Assembly: GCF_007474545.1 (NCBI RefSeq)
Contig: NZ_VKOG01000002.1
Coordinates: 372,001-436,000 of the forward strand
Reading direction: 5' to 3'
DNA length: 64,000 nt
Origin: Chryseobacterium binzhouense
GTDB lineage: Bacteria > Bacteroidota > Bacteroidia > Flavobacteriales > Weeksellaceae
In this document: positions 31,925 to 42,279 of the stretch, piece after piece
Layout: every line of letters starts with the position of its first letter
Numbering within the stretch: position 1 is the stretch's first letter
Translations under genes and position numbers: made by a program
Notes under the pieces: model-generated
Seen by the model: the letters and a program-made list of their open reading frames with translations, nothing else
The model's database searches: none
What the model was told of the DNA's origin: nothing

Positions 31925-33919
31925 TTATCTAGTTGTGGTTATATTTCCCTTTTTAATCCGCTTCTGTTTTAATCCTTCATTCTTGAAAAGATAGTAGGCC
32001 GACTGATAATTTGCTATCGCTTTTTTTACATACTGTTCAGACAGCATCTCTGGATTTTGTTTATTTTTCTCCTTGTCATACAAATACGTCTCTGTTTTTT
32101 GCTGTGGACCTAGAATAACCAATTTGTTGTTTTCCATATATCCAAGTTTCTGATAGGTACTTACAAATATTCTTGGAATATAGCTTTCGCCTAAAACATT
32201 TTTACCATAAAGATTACTCTGATATGTCCAACCTAAAAGTGCGAAAAGTGTTGGATACAAATCGATCTGAGAGCACATTTTTTCAATTCTGAATGGTTCG
32301 TTGTCGTTCAGGTTGACAATCATTGCAGGGATATGGTATTTTGCGACATCGATATCGTTCTTGCCCGCACTGCTGGCACAATGATCTGCAACAATTATAA
32401 CAATGGTATTTTTGTACCAGGATTTATTCTTTATCTTTTTAAAAAACTGACCGATCGCATAATCTGTGTATTTCACGGCGCCTTCCCTTCCCGATCCCGA
32501 GGGAATATCAATCTTTCCTTCAGGATATGTATAAGGACGATGATTGGAAGTGTTCATTACAAAATCGTAAAAAGGTTTCCCCGCTGCAAATTTTTGATCT
32601 GCTTGCTTTATCACCTGATCATAAAGATTTTCATCACTAATACCCCAGGCATTTTCAAAAGTGACCTCATTGTCTTCTATTGGTATTCTTGGAGACTGAT
32701 AATCTTCCCCTACAAAAGAATTTCTTTTCCTGTCAACAATTGTGTATCCATTATTACCGAAATAATTATTCATATTATCAAAATATCCATCACCACCATA
32801 TAAGAATGAAGTATCATATCCCTTTTGACCGAAGATAGATCCTACAGTGGTCAGATTATCGTTGTCTTTCCTACGAACAATACTATTCCCCGGTGTAGGC
32901 GGAACGGCAAGTGAAAGTGCCTCCATTCCTCGCACGGTTCTTGTTCCGGTAGCATACATATTGGTAAATAAAATGCTTCGATTCGCCAATGAGTCCAACG
33001 TAGGTGTCAGATTCTGATTGTTGCCAAATGTTTTCATAAAGTCTGCACTGAAACTTTCCAATGTGATCATAATAACATTGGGCTTCTCAGAGGAGTCATC
33101 TCCCTTAATGTTACGTACAATTGAGAAATCTTTTGATACATAATGTGAGTCAGTTTCCTGCAGATCAGTTCTCACAATATTAAACGCCTCTCTATTATCG
33201 ATGAGTGTGTAGAAGTGCTCATAATTGATCTCGTTATTTTTATAAGCTGAAAAAAAAGAATAGATTCCTGATTTTGACAACTCATTCCTATACCTGTTCT
33301 CACTGCTCTCTGCTAAACTGTTGTCAATAAAAAATGTGTAGAAGACTGAAATAAAAAGCAATCCTAAAAAAATAGTGAATCGCTGTATAAAAGGTGTACT
33401 GCCTTCAAAATTATCTGTGAAATAATGCCTCTTATAGAAAAGTAAAAATACCAAAGAGGTCATTAGTAACATGGCTGTAATGAGCAATGGCAAAGGATAT
33501 GATTCATTAATATTATTGATTACTTCATAGGTATAAACCAAATAATCAACTGCAATAAAATTAAACCGACTTTCAAATTCCTGCCAGAATGTTACTTCAG
33601 CAAAAAATGAAAACAACAATATAAGCACAGCTACAGTAAAACAAAAAAAAGTCATAGCTCTATTGAAAAGCGAATTATTATATTTCTGGGGAAACAAAAG
33701 CAGATATAGGCTGTATGGTAGCACAAAAAATACCCCTACACCAATATCAAACAAAAATCCCATAGCAAATACTTTCAACAATGAAATAAAACTAAGATCA
33801 GCTTTTTGAATGCTGGCCACAGAAAGCCCTATCCTAAGAAAAAAGGACAAGATCATGTATAATAAGAAAAAATTAGTGAGCAGGCTATAAGTGCTTCTCT
33901 TAATTTTAATTAGTCTCAT
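31925..33919 (-). CDS. LtaS-like membrane sulfatase/phosphoglycerol transferase
   Basis: 664 aa from the ATG at 33919; a TTG two codons earlier is possible. Five N-terminal helices (about 1-190) precede a sulfatase-fold domain. It starts at NVIMITLESFSADFMKTFG, with catalytic Thr probably in ATGTRTVRGMEAL and metal ligands in VADHCASSAG near 520. The organism is Gram-negative, so this is not lipoteichoic acid synthesis. Transfer of phosphoglycerol or phosphoethanolamine to an envelope glycan or lipid is the likely activity. It heads the mgtC and zntA-like operon. Confidence 0.85.
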   Translation of the reverse strand: MRLIKIKRSTYSLLTNFFLLYMILSFFLRIGLSVASIQKADLSFISLLKVFAMGFLFDIGVGVFFVLPYSLYLLLFPQKYNNSLFNRAMTFFCFTVAVLILLFSFFAEVTFWQEFESRFNFIAVDYLVYTYEVINNINESYPLPLLITAMLLMTSLVFLLFYKRHYFTDNFEGSTPFIQRFTIFLGLLFISVFYTFFIDNSLAESSENRYRNELSKSGIYSFFSAYKNNEINYEHFYTLIDNREAFNIVRTDLQETDSHYVSKDFSIVRNIKGDDSSEKPNVIMITLESFSADFMKTFGNNQNLTPTLDSLANRSILFTNMYATGTRTVRGMEALSLAVPPTPGNSIVRRKDNDNLTTVGSIFGQKGYDTSFLYGGDGYFDNMNNYFGNNGYTIVDRKRNSFVGEDYQSPRIPIEDNEVTFENAWGISDENLYDQVIKQADQKFAAGKPFYDFVMNTSNHRPYTYPEGKIDIPSGSGREGAVKYTDYAIGQFFKKIKNKSWYKNTIVIIVADHCASSAGKNDIDVAKYHIPAMIVNLNDNEPFRIEKMCSQIDLYPTLFALLGWTYQSNLYGKNVLGESYIPRIFVSTYQKLGYMENNKLVILGPQQKTETYLYDKEKNKQNPEMLSEQYVKKAIANYQSAYYLFKNEGLKQKRIKKGNITTTR

Positions 33920-34029
33920 AAACAAGTTTTATAAGTGATTAAAACATTATTATCCTTTGAAATCAATTTTATGTGATAGAGAACTAACCATTAGATTTTA
34001 TTTATTATCAATCTATTTTTACCGTTCAT

Positions 34030-34926
34030 CTATAAGTGTATTACACTTTCATCATAGCCTTCATATTCGATTTGAAAAGTGGTGTGGGTTATTTTAAAAT
34101 CTGTTGTCACTTTGTCTGTTAATATTTTCAGGATTTCGTTGCGATTTTTATTTTCATCTGCAATCACATGAGCACTCATGGCATTAACGCCTGACGTAAG
34201 AGACCAAACATGAAGATCGTGGAGTCCCTTGATTTCCGGGAGTTCTTCCAGTGATGCTCTAAGCTTGCTGATATCTACATCTTTCGGTGTACCTTCCAAT
34301 AAGACATTAACCGCTTCCATAAGCAACTTTAAGGTTCTGGGAATGATTAATAGACCTATTGCCGCAGAAATGATCGGATCTGCGTAATACCATTGTGTTG
34401 TCAGCATTATCACACCTGCGATCATTACTCCTACGGATGTCAGCATATCCGACAAGACCTCAAAATAAGCACCTTTCATATTAAGACTTTCATTGGAGTC
34501 CTTTCTTATGATAAGGATACCGATGATATTGACCACAAAACCAATTCCTGCAACGATCATCATGGAGCCACTTTGCACTTCAGGAGGATTTTTAAATCTT
34601 TGAAATGCCTCATATAAAACAAATAATGAGATACCCAATAGCACAACAGCATTAATCACAGCAGCCAAAATCTCTGTGCGATAGTACCCAAATGTTTTTT
34701 CAGGACTAGCCTTTCTCTCACCAATTTTGATTGCAATAAATGCTAGGAGTAAACCGACAACATCTGTTAGCATGTGAGCAGCATCCGCAAGCAATGCAAG
34801 ACTTTTTGTTGCAATTCCTCCAATGACTTCAGCAATAAGATAAGTACCACTTAGTGCTAGGACGATGAGTAAATTTTTCTTATGTCTGCTTGATGCAGAT
34901 CCAGTCTGTTTATTTGTGTCGCTCAT
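34030..34926 (-). CDS. cation diffusion facilitator (CzcD-like)
   Basis: 298 aa with six helices. The metal site is ADAAHMLTD in helix 2 (HxxxD) and its counterpart VLSDMLTS in helix 5 (here S/D rather than H). The cytoplasmic C-terminal domain includes HDLHVWSLTSG. CDF proteins exchange Zn2+, Cd2+ or Co2+ for H+ at the inner membrane. It lies 26 bp after the bestrophin gene and belongs to the same metal regulon by position. Confidence 0.92.
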   Translation of the reverse strand: MSDTNKQTGSASSRHKKNLLIVLALSGTYLIAEVIGGIATKSLALLADAAHMLTDVVGLLLAFIAIKIGERKASPEKTFGYYRTEILAAVINAVVLLGISLFVLYEAFQRFKNPPEVQSGSMMIVAGIGFVVNIIGILIIRKDSNESLNMKGAYFEVLSDMLTSVGVMIAGVIMLTTQWYYADPIISAAIGLLIIPRTLKLLMEAVNVLLEGTPKDVDISKLRASLEELPEIKGLHDLHVWSLTSGVNAMSAHVIADENKNRNEILKILTDKVTTDFKITHTTFQIEYEGYDESVIHL

Positions 34927-34952
34927 AATTTTATGTATTTACTAGATTGACT

Positions 34953-35831
34953 CTACATTTCGAAGTAAGTATTATTTTCTTTTTTAACAGGAATATCATT
35001 TTCTTTGATCATCTGTAAAATATTGATTTCTATAGTTTGTGCAATAGATGTCATTGGCGTATCCACAGGAGTATTCTCGAAAGGATCCTGCATGATGATT
35101 GCTGTTTTCTCAATGGCTATAAATAGCAGAGGAATAGTGATCGTTGTAATAATTTCCAAGGTGAGCTGGGAATCTTCCAATCCGAAAGGGAGTATAAAAG
35201 CAAAAACATATATAAGAGTATGCAGTAAAATACTATAGGCACGTGGAAATACCGTATTTTTCAATCTTTCACATTTTCCCATATTGTCACACAGCCTCAT
35301 GAGAACTTCGTTAAGCTGAACCTCCTTGAAATCTGATACCAATCCTTTTTCGGCTATTTGTCTTAAGTGATAAGAATGTTCATCCAAAATTGCATTGGGT
35401 ATATTAACAGCGTTAATCTGATGCATATTCAAATACTCCCCTACTTTACCGGAAAAAGGCTGTTTTCTTAATGCTTCGCCTAACGCATAGACCCATACGA
35501 TTTGTCTTTCTGCAAATATTTTAACGTCCGCACTATCCTGAGGAATGAACTGAATAATTAATCGGATAAGAGACCTGGAATCATTAACAATAGCACCCCA
35601 AACGGTTCTTGCTTCCCACCATCTCTCGTATGACTGCGCCGTCCTAAATGCAAGTAGCAGTGATACAGCAGTTCCTAAAATTGCGGGAATGCTTAATGGA
35701 ATTGATATTTTTTTGAAAATAGGATGCAGATCCAACAAACCTATACCTACAGCAAGTATAACAATCAGTAATATTTGGCTTTTAATTTGATCAATAAAAT
35801 ACCAGATTGAAATTTTCTTGTTTAGTAACAT
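34953..35831 (-). CDS. bestrophin family ion channel
   Basis: 292 aa. The bestrophin/UPF0187 pattern is present: RTAQSYERWWEARTVWGAIVNDSRSL around residues 63-88 (key residues R63, Y67, W70-W71, W77) and LPFGLEDSQ with later QDPFENTPVDTPM. Family members form pentameric anion or cation channels in the inner membrane. Its role next to metal exporters is not established and charge balance is one guess. Confidence 0.88.
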   Translation of the reverse strand: MLLNKKISIWYFIDQIKSQILLIVILAVGIGLLDLHPIFKKISIPLSIPAILGTAVSLLLAFRTAQSYERWWEARTVWGAIVNDSRSLIRLIIQFIPQDSADVKIFAERQIVWVYALGEALRKQPFSGKVGEYLNMHQINAVNIPNAILDEHSYHLRQIAEKGLVSDFKEVQLNEVLMRLCDNMGKCERLKNTVFPRAYSILLHTLIYVFAFILPFGLEDSQLTLEIITTITIPLLFIAIEKTAIIMQDPFENTPVDTPMTSIAQTIEINILQMIKENDIPVKKENNTYFEM

Positions 35832-35956
35832 AACTTTTGTTTATAGATTTGATATAACATTATGATACGTAGTTCACGATTTAATTCGATTCGTAGCATA
35901 ATGTTATTTTTTATTACAGCTGAAACTTTTATATAAAGGCTTTCGTAATAATAAAT

Positions 35957-37231
35957 CTAATCTTCATGCCCTCCTGAATTAGATAATTTAGCATTGACGA
36001 AGAATGCACCTTTTACCACAATGTTTGTATCAGGTGCAATTTTGGTCACTGGAGTGATTGCAGTATAACCTAGATCTGAAGAACCTTTAACAATTTCTAT
36101 TTTCTCAAAATTCAATGTTTTTCCTTGATTCTTGGTATGCGCTGCCTCTTTTGTACCTTCCTCTTTCTCACCCCCTTCTTCCTCTTCAGCATGTTCTTCA
36201 GGCTTTTTAGAAGTCTGTATGAAAACATAGAATTTACCGTCAGCTTCCACGATTGCTTCATCAGGAACGGCAGCGGTGCTTGAGTTTCCAAGGCTTACCA
36301 TTCCGGTAACATTCATCCCATCGATCAACCCCACTTTATTTCCTGTAACACTCGCATGTACAGAGATCGTTTTACTCTCATTTTCGAATGACGACCCGAT
36401 ACTAAATACGGTAGCGTTATACAAAGTTTCCGGATTATTGGTCAGCTTAAACTGTACAGTTTGTCCAACTTTCATTTTAGGTAGATCCTTTTCAAAAACC
36501 TGAAGATCTAAATGGATAGAACTATTATCAATAATATCAAGAACTGGTGATGCCACATCAACATAACTTCCAATCTGCGCATTGATACTGCTTACGGTTC
36601 CACTGATCGGTGAAGTTATAACCAACCCAGATCGTAGATTACCATTGCTTACTTTACCCGGGCTGATCCCCATAAGCTGGAGCTGTCTCTGTAGTGATGA
36701 TCTTTGGGTTCTTAAACTTTTTAATTCAGCATCAGAGCTTTGCAGATTCTTTTTTGCTCCGGCATCATTATCAAATAGTTCACGTTGCCTTCTATATTCC
36801 TGTTCAGCAAACGCGATCCTGCTGTTCACTGTAAGATATTGCTCCTGAAGCTGAATATACTCGGGATTATTGATTGATGCAATTACCTGCCCTTTCCTCA
36901 CATGATCTCCTATCTGTACATTTAATGTCTTAATCACCCCACCATACAGAGAGGTAACGGTAGCTTTTCTATTGTTGGGAACACTCAATACACCATTGGC
37001 TTTAACAAGTGAGGTCAGATCTTTCATCTCAATTTTACCTAAGGAGATTCCGACTGCTTTCATTTGTTCTTCTGTTAATGCCGCGATCGTTTGCGGTGCC
37101 TCTTCATGAGCCTCCTCTACCTGTTCGGTTTTTGCTTTTACTTCCGTTTCCTCAGAGGCTTCTTTTTTTCCACAGCTTAAGACTAAAAAAGAAATTAACA
37201 GCGTAGATACTATATTATATTTAATTTTCAT
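35957..37231 (-). CDS. czcB: RND efflux periplasmic adaptor (CzcB/CusB family)
   Basis: 424 aa. Lipobox LVLSC (residue 20) anchors it to the inner membrane. Lipoyl and hairpin regions follow (TVTSLYGGVIKTLNVQIGDHVRKGQVIA, key motif GDHVRKG), then a coiled coil and beta-barrel domain. Near 355 there is an acidic/His-rich loop (KKPEEHAEEEEGGEKEEG), which could sample metal. It joins the RND pump to the outer-membrane factor. The stop of the pump gene lies 1 bp upstream of its start, so the two are co-translated. Confidence 0.92.
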   Translation of the reverse strand: MKIKYNIVSTLLISFLVLSCGKKEASEETEVKAKTEQVEEAHEEAPQTIAALTEEQMKAVGISLGKIEMKDLTSLVKANGVLSVPNNRKATVTSLYGGVIKTLNVQIGDHVRKGQVIASINNPEYIQLQEQYLTVNSRIAFAEQEYRRQRELFDNDAGAKKNLQSSDAELKSLRTQRSSLQRQLQLMGISPGKVSNGNLRSGLVITSPISGTVSSINAQIGSYVDVASPVLDIIDNSSIHLDLQVFEKDLPKMKVGQTVQFKLTNNPETLYNATVFSIGSSFENESKTISVHASVTGNKVGLIDGMNVTGMVSLGNSSTAAVPDEAIVEADGKFYVFIQTSKKPEEHAEEEEGGEKEEGTKEAAHTKNQGKTLNFEKIEIVKGSSDLGYTAITPVTKIAPDTNIVVKGAFFVNAKLSNSGGHED

Positions 37232-37232
37232 T

Positions 37233-40200
37233 TTATTTGTTTATGATAGAATTAATGGTAATAACAGATTGATTAACCTGTTGAATCGATTCGAGATACT
37301 TTAATTGAATATTGGTAGAAGTCTGAAGCGCAAAAAGATATTCAACGTAGGAAATTTCTCCTGTTTTATATCCCAATTGTCCGGCTTTAGCTATTTTCTC
37401 AGCATTGGGTATAGCCTGATTAATATAATAATTATATTGCTCTACATCCTGCTGATATTGATTCAAAGCGTTTTCCAGTTGCGCTTCCAGCTGTTTTTGC
37501 TGTAATTTTGCATTAGATTCCGCTACTTGCTTTTGGAACTCCCAAGATTGCATTCTCGCTTTTGTAGCACCGAAAGTCAGGGGAATCGTAACGCCAATAG
37601 TTGCTGCGTGAAATCTATTTCCCGCATTAAAATTCCGATCCATACCATTGATCGTCTGGGTACCGATTAAAGACTGATTGGTGTAACCTATACTGAAATC
37701 AGGTAGGCCCAGAGACCTTTCAACGTTTTTATTTTTTTCTGCTATGGTCATCTCCTGATAGTAAGACCTTACTGTTGGATGATTCGCTATTGACGCGCTG
37801 TCAAATACATAATTAGCTTTCAGGGGCTCATAATTTGTGTTATAAGGAACCGAGATGTCTCCCGAAGTATTCAATAAGGTTTTTAAGTTTTTGTATGCAT
37901 TATTCAAATAAACTTCATTTTGCTTCAACAACAAATTGATCTCCCCTTTCTGAGTTTCTGCAGTATTGATCTCTATCTTTTTAATATCTCCTGATTTAAA
38001 TCTGACCGTAGCAATTCTTATAAAATCCTGATATAAACTATCCAGATTTTTTAATTTTGACTGGTTAAATTGCAGATATTCGATCTGATAGTAATAGGTC
38101 CTAACCTGTCTTGCAAGTTCGTTGACCGAAATCTCCTTATTGATCTGCTTTCCTTTGATCTGTTCAGCGATAAGTTCTCTTCTTGCTTTAAACAATGTTG
38201 GAAACGGAATACTTTGAGATATAGAAAAAGATTGATCGAATTTTTTACTGTTGTATTGGCCTAACTGAGCATCTAAACTCATTTTTGGAAGTTCTTTAGC
38301 AGTAGGTTTCAGTGCCTCTGTTACTTTAATATCCAAATCTTTCGACCGCATTAAATTATTGTTGGTCAATGCGATGCTCGTAGCTTCCTCAACTGTAACA
38401 GGGGTACCTTGTTGTGCGTTAAAGGTCTGTCCAATGAATAAAAAACCTAAAACTAAAACCGCTGTCAGTGGCTTATTACCTGAAGGCTTTTTGATTTTTA
38501 GTTTAGTACTGAAGATAATGTATAACATCGGTAAAACAAAAAGAGTCAAGAAAGTTGCTGTAACCAGTCCCCCGATTACAACGGTCGCCAAAGGTTTCTG
38601 AACTTCTGCCCCGGCTCCGGTTGAAATTGCCATAGGTAAAAATCCTAATGATGCGACTGTGGCTGTCATTAAAACAGGTCTCAGACGAGTTTTAGTTCCT
38701 TCCATCACACGTTTTAAAATATTGGTTTCACCTTCCTTCTCTAACTCGTTAAATGTTCCGATCAACACAATACCATTAAGTACCGCTACACCAAATAATG
38801 CAATAAACCCAATTCCCGCGCTGATACTAAAAGGCATACCGCGAAGCATTAACGCGAATATACCGCCGATAGCACTCATTGGAATTGCCGTAAAGATCAA
38901 GGCAGCCTGCTTTAGCGAACCAAAAGTAAAATATAACAGCATAAAGATCAAAAATAATGATACAGGTACAGCAATGGTCAGTCGTTTACTGGCAGCTTTA
39001 AGATTCTCAAATTGTCCGCCATATGTATAATAATATCCTGATGGTAATTTTTCTTTATTAAGCTTCTGCTGGATTTCTTCTACTACACTTTCTACATCTC
39101 GGCCTTTTACGTTAAAACCAATGACGATTCTCCTTTTACCTGCCTCACGACTAATCTGTGCGGGGCCAAGTTTATAATTGATATTGGACACCTGTGAAAG
39201 CGGGATCTGTATTCCTGTCTTCGTAGACACCATCAGATTGTTGACATCATCAATACTGGTTCTATGTAAACTATCCAAACGAACCACCAGATCAAACCTT
39301 CTTTCATTCTCAAATACCTGACCTGCAGCCTGACCTGCAAAAGCAGTACTTACAGCAGTATTTACGTCTTCAATATTCAGCCCGTAATTAGCCATTCTTG
39401 TGCGGTCATATTCAACATTAATTTGCGGAAGACCACTAACACGTTCGATCTGTGGAGCACTCGCACCATTAACAGACTGAATAATTTTTGCTGTTTTATC
39501 CGCATATATCGCTAAAGAATCTAAATTTTCACCGAAAATTTTAACCGCTACATCTTGTCTGATTCCTGTCATCAACTCATTGAAACGCATCTGGATCGGT
39601 TGATTTTTTTCGAAAAATACCCCGGGAATAGCTTCAAGCTTTTCAGAGATCTCATCTGCTAATTCATCATATGATTTTTTTGTTTTCCATTCACTTTGCG
39701 GTTTTAAGATCACCATCATATCAGTAGCTTCAGGAGGCATTGGATCAGTAGGCACTTCAGCAGCACCGGTCTTCCCTACAACCATTTTAACTTCGTCAAA
39801 CTGCTTGATCAGCCTGGAGGCCTGCATAGAGGTTTCAATACTCTGACTTAATGAACTTCCCTGTGGAAGAATACAGTGAAAAGCAAAATCACCTTCTTGG
39901 AGTTGAGGGATAAACTCGCCCCCCATTCTTCCAAATATAAATAATGAAACTGCAAATAATGCAACAGTAACACTTACTAACCAATATTTTACTTTTAAAG
40001 CTTTCTCTAGTAGAGGTTGATAGATTTTTTGGAGTCGGTTCATCATTTTATCTGAGAAATTTTCTTTATGCGAGATTTTCTTCGATAAAAAAAGTGCACT
40101 CATCATTGGAATATAGGTCAATGATAATATCAATGCACCAAAGATTGCAAAACCTACAGTTTTAGCCATCGGAGTAAACATCTTACCCTCAACACCTACT

Positions 40201-41597
40201 AACGTTAAAATAGGAATGTAGACAATCAAAATAATAATCTCCCCAAATGCTGCGCTGCTTCTGATTTTAGAAGCTGAAAGAAATACCTCTTCATCCATCT
40301 CAGACTGGGTAAGAAGACGTGTTGTTTTCCGCAATCCTAAGTGATGAAGAGTCGCTTCAACAATAATAACAGCTCCGTCGACAATTAATCCAAAATCAAT
40401 CGCCCCTAAACTCATTAAGTTGGCACTTACTCCGAAAACGTTCATCATTCCCAAAGCAAAGAGTAAGGACAACGGAATGGCAGATGCCACAATAAGACCG
40501 GCTCGTAAATTACCGAGAAATACTACCAGCACAAAAATCACTATCAACGCTCCTTCGATAAGATTTTTCTCGACAGTATCAATAGCTCTGCCAACTAGAT
40601 TAGTTCTGTCTAAATAAGGCTCAATAATCACATCAGTAGGTAAAGATTTTTGAATAGTTGGTATTTTTTCTTTGATTAATTGCACTACCTCATTACTATT
40701 AGCACCTTTAAGCATCATCACCACTCCACCTACAGCATCCACCTCACCATTAAATGTCATGGCACCATATCGAACCGCACTTCCCAAACGAACCTCAGCA
40801 ACATCTTTAATGAATATAGGCACACTCCCTGTTTCATTTTTAACTACAACATTCCCAACATCTTCAAGAGAGGTCACAAGTCCAATTCCACGGATAAAAT
40901 AAGCATTAGGCTTTTTGTCAATGTAGGCTCCGCCTGTGTTCTGATTATTTTTTTCAAGAGCTGCAAAAATATCAGAAATACTAACTCCCATCGCTCGTAG
41001 ACGATCAGGGTTAACAGCGACCTCATATTGTTTTAGCTGTCCTCCGAAGCTGTTAATCTCTGCAACTCCGGGAGTACCATTAAGCTGTCTTCGAACGATC
41101 CAGTCCTGCATTGTACGAAGTTCTTTGGAATCGTATTTTTTCTCACTTCCTTTCTTTGGATGAAGGATGTATTGATATACTTCCCCAAGTCCTGTACTTA
41201 CCGGAGCCAACTCTGGTGTGCCAATTCCTTTTGGAATTTCTTCAGCAGCCTGCTTCAGCTTTTCACTGATCAATTGGCGGGCAAAATAAACGTCAACCTC
41301 TTCTTTAAATACAACAGTGATTACAGACAAACCGAATCGTGAAATACTTCTGGTCTCCTCAATATCAGGAACATTAGCAATACTCTGTTCTATAGGGAAT
41401 GTCACCAACTGTTCAACTTCCTGACCGGCCAAAGTAGGACATACCGTGATTATTTGAACCTGATTGTTGGTGATGTCGGGTGTGGCATCGATCGGAAGTT
41501 TGGTTGCGCTCCAAACTCCCCAAATAATCAACAACAAGGTCATTATACCAATGACAATCTTGTTCTTGATGCTAAATCTTATGATTTTATCTAACAT
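37233..41597 (-). CDS. czcA: CzcA/CusA heavy-metal RND pump fused to a TolC-type outer-membrane factor
   Basis: 1454 aa from the ATG at 41597; an in-frame upstream start would add 15 residues unlike the family. Residues 1 to about 1040 are a complete RND pump (DITNNQVQ, IDFGLIVDGAVIIVEA, large periplasmic loops and the second six-helix bundle). From about 1050 a hydrophobic stretch ending NAQQ looks like a signal peptide. The last 395 residues are an outer-membrane factor (VTVEEATSIALTNNN onwards, long coiled-coil hairpins). It exports Zn/Co/Cd or Cu. A 13-bp inverted repeat at 41689-41701 (GCAAT, GCT, ATTGC) lies in its upstream region. Confidence 0.92.
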   Translation of the reverse strand: MLDKIIRFSIKNKIVIGIMTLLLIIWGVWSATKLPIDATPDITNNQVQIITVCPTLAGQEVEQLVTFPIEQSIANVPDIEETRSISRFGLSVITVVFKEEVDVYFARQLISEKLKQAAEEIPKGIGTPELAPVSTGLGEVYQYILHPKKGSEKKYDSKELRTMQDWIVRRQLNGTPGVAEINSFGGQLKQYEVAVNPDRLRAMGVSISDIFAALEKNNQNTGGAYIDKKPNAYFIRGIGLVTSLEDVGNVVVKNETGSVPIFIKDVAEVRLGSAVRYGAMTFNGEVDAVGGVVMMLKGANSNEVVQLIKEKIPTIQKSLPTDVIIEPYLDRTNLVGRAIDTVEKNLIEGALIVIFVLVVFLGNLRAGLIVASAIPLSLLFALGMMNVFGVSANLMSLGAIDFGLIVDGAVIIVEATLHHLGLRKTTRLLTQSEMDEEVFLSASKIRSSAAFGEIIILIVYIPILTLVGVEGKMFTPMAKTVGFAIFGALILSLTYIPMMSALFLSKKISHKENFSDKMMNRLQKIYQPLLEKALKVKYWLVSVTVALFAVSLFIFGRMGGEFIPQLQEGDFAFHCILPQGSSLSQSIETSMQASRLIKQFDEVKMVVGKTGAAEVPTDPMPPEATDMMVILKPQSEWKTKKSYDELADEISEKLEAIPGVFFEKNQPIQMRFNELMTGIRQDVAVKIFGENLDSLAIYADKTAKIIQSVNGASAPQIERVSGLPQINVEYDRTRMANYGLNIEDVNTAVSTAFAGQAAGQVFENERRFDLVVRLDSLHRTSIDDVNNLMVSTKTGIQIPLSQVSNINYKLGPAQISREAGKRRIVIGFNVKGRDVESVVEEIQQKLNKEKLPSGYYYTYGGQFENLKAASKRLTIAVPVSLFLIFMLLYFTFGSLKQAALIFTAIPMSAIGGIFALMLRGMPFSISAGIGFIALFGVAVLNGIVLIGTFNELEKEGETNILKRVMEGTKTRLRPVLMTATVASLGFLPMAISTGAGAEVQKPLATVVIGGLVTATFLTLFVLPMLYIIFSTKLKIKKPSGNKPLTAVLVLGFLFIGQTFNAQQGTPVTVEEATSIALTNNNLMRSKDLDIKVTEALKPTAKELPKMSLDAQLGQYNSKKFDQSFSISQSIPFPTLFKARRELIAEQIKGKQINKEISVNELARQVRTYYYQIEYLQFNQSKLKNLDSLYQDFIRIATVRFKSGDIKKIEINTAETQKGEINLLLKQNEVYLNNAYKNLKTLLNTSGDISVPYNTNYEPLKANYVFDSASIANHPTVRSYYQEMTIAEKNKNVERSLGLPDFSIGYTNQSLIGTQTINGMDRNFNAGNRFHAATIGVTIPLTFGATKARMQSWEFQKQVAESNAKLQQKQLEAQLENALNQYQQDVEQYNYYINQAIPNAEKIAKAGQLGYKTGEISYVEYLFALQTSTNIQLKYLESIQQVNQSVITINSIINK

Positions 41598-41756
41598 GAG
41601 AATATAATTTTTATTGAATGTCACAACTACCTTTTGGAACAACTATTTGTTCTAAAAATCGAGCGACAAAAATGAGTAAGAATACAACGCAATGCTATTG
41701 CAATGTTTCCATAACTGTTTTGACGAAAGACAATTCTTCCGTCTGATTAACAAAAA

Positions 41757-42086
41757 TTATATTTTAGGAGGTTGCCATATCTGATCGTACACCAAATATG
41801 CAAAGTCATTCTTTATGAAAAGAATTTTTTTAGAATAGTACTCTTTTATCTGTTTACGATATTCTAAAACAGGATTTATTTTGAGCGAAGTAACGCTGAT
41901 TCTGCAGCAATTACAATAACAAAAAGGAGAACAAGAATCTGTTTTTGAATGAGCATCGTTTTGCTCAGATTTTATATAGGAATATGATACATTTTCATTT
42001 TTTGATTGCGCTTTTGCAACATCCATGCATGGCATTAATGATAATGCCATGAAGTAGACTGTAAAAAGCAATCTTAGAAAATTCAT
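41757..42086 (-). CDS. Cys-rich exported protein (DUF6660-type)
   Basis: 109 aa. A signal peptide (1-26, ending AKAQ) is followed by a short acidic region and the cluster DSCSPFCYCNCC (five Cys in about ten residues), with further aromatic and basic residues. Small proteins with this architecture precede CusA-type operons in Bacteroidota. Metal binding in the periplasm is inferred. It is the first gene of the metal island in transcription order, 160 bp before czcA. Confidence 0.75.
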   Translation of the reverse strand: MNFLRLLFTVYFMALSLMPCMDVAKAQSKNENVSYSYIKSEQNDAHSKTDSCSPFCYCNCCRISVTSLKINPVLEYRKQIKEYYSKKILFIKNDFAYLVYDQIWQPPKI

Positions 42087-42279
42087 GCGACAAAGTTAAT
42101 TATTTTACATTTATAAATATATATTAAATTTTATCTATTTTTTTAAAATTTATTACTAACAAGACTTTTAAAAAAAATTATTTATACTACAGTATCTTAC
42201 AAAGCACAAATCTCTTTTAATAATCCGTACTAAACAATCAATATAAATATATCTTACTAAGCTATATACAAATAAATAA

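Noticed and set aside
32333-32803. 156-codon plus-strand ORF
   Set aside because: Antisense shadow of the sulfatase domain of the LtaS-like gene.
31925-33919. Lipoteichoic acid synthase
   Set aside because: The sequence is LtaS-like but the host is Gram-negative, so a different acceptor is more likely.
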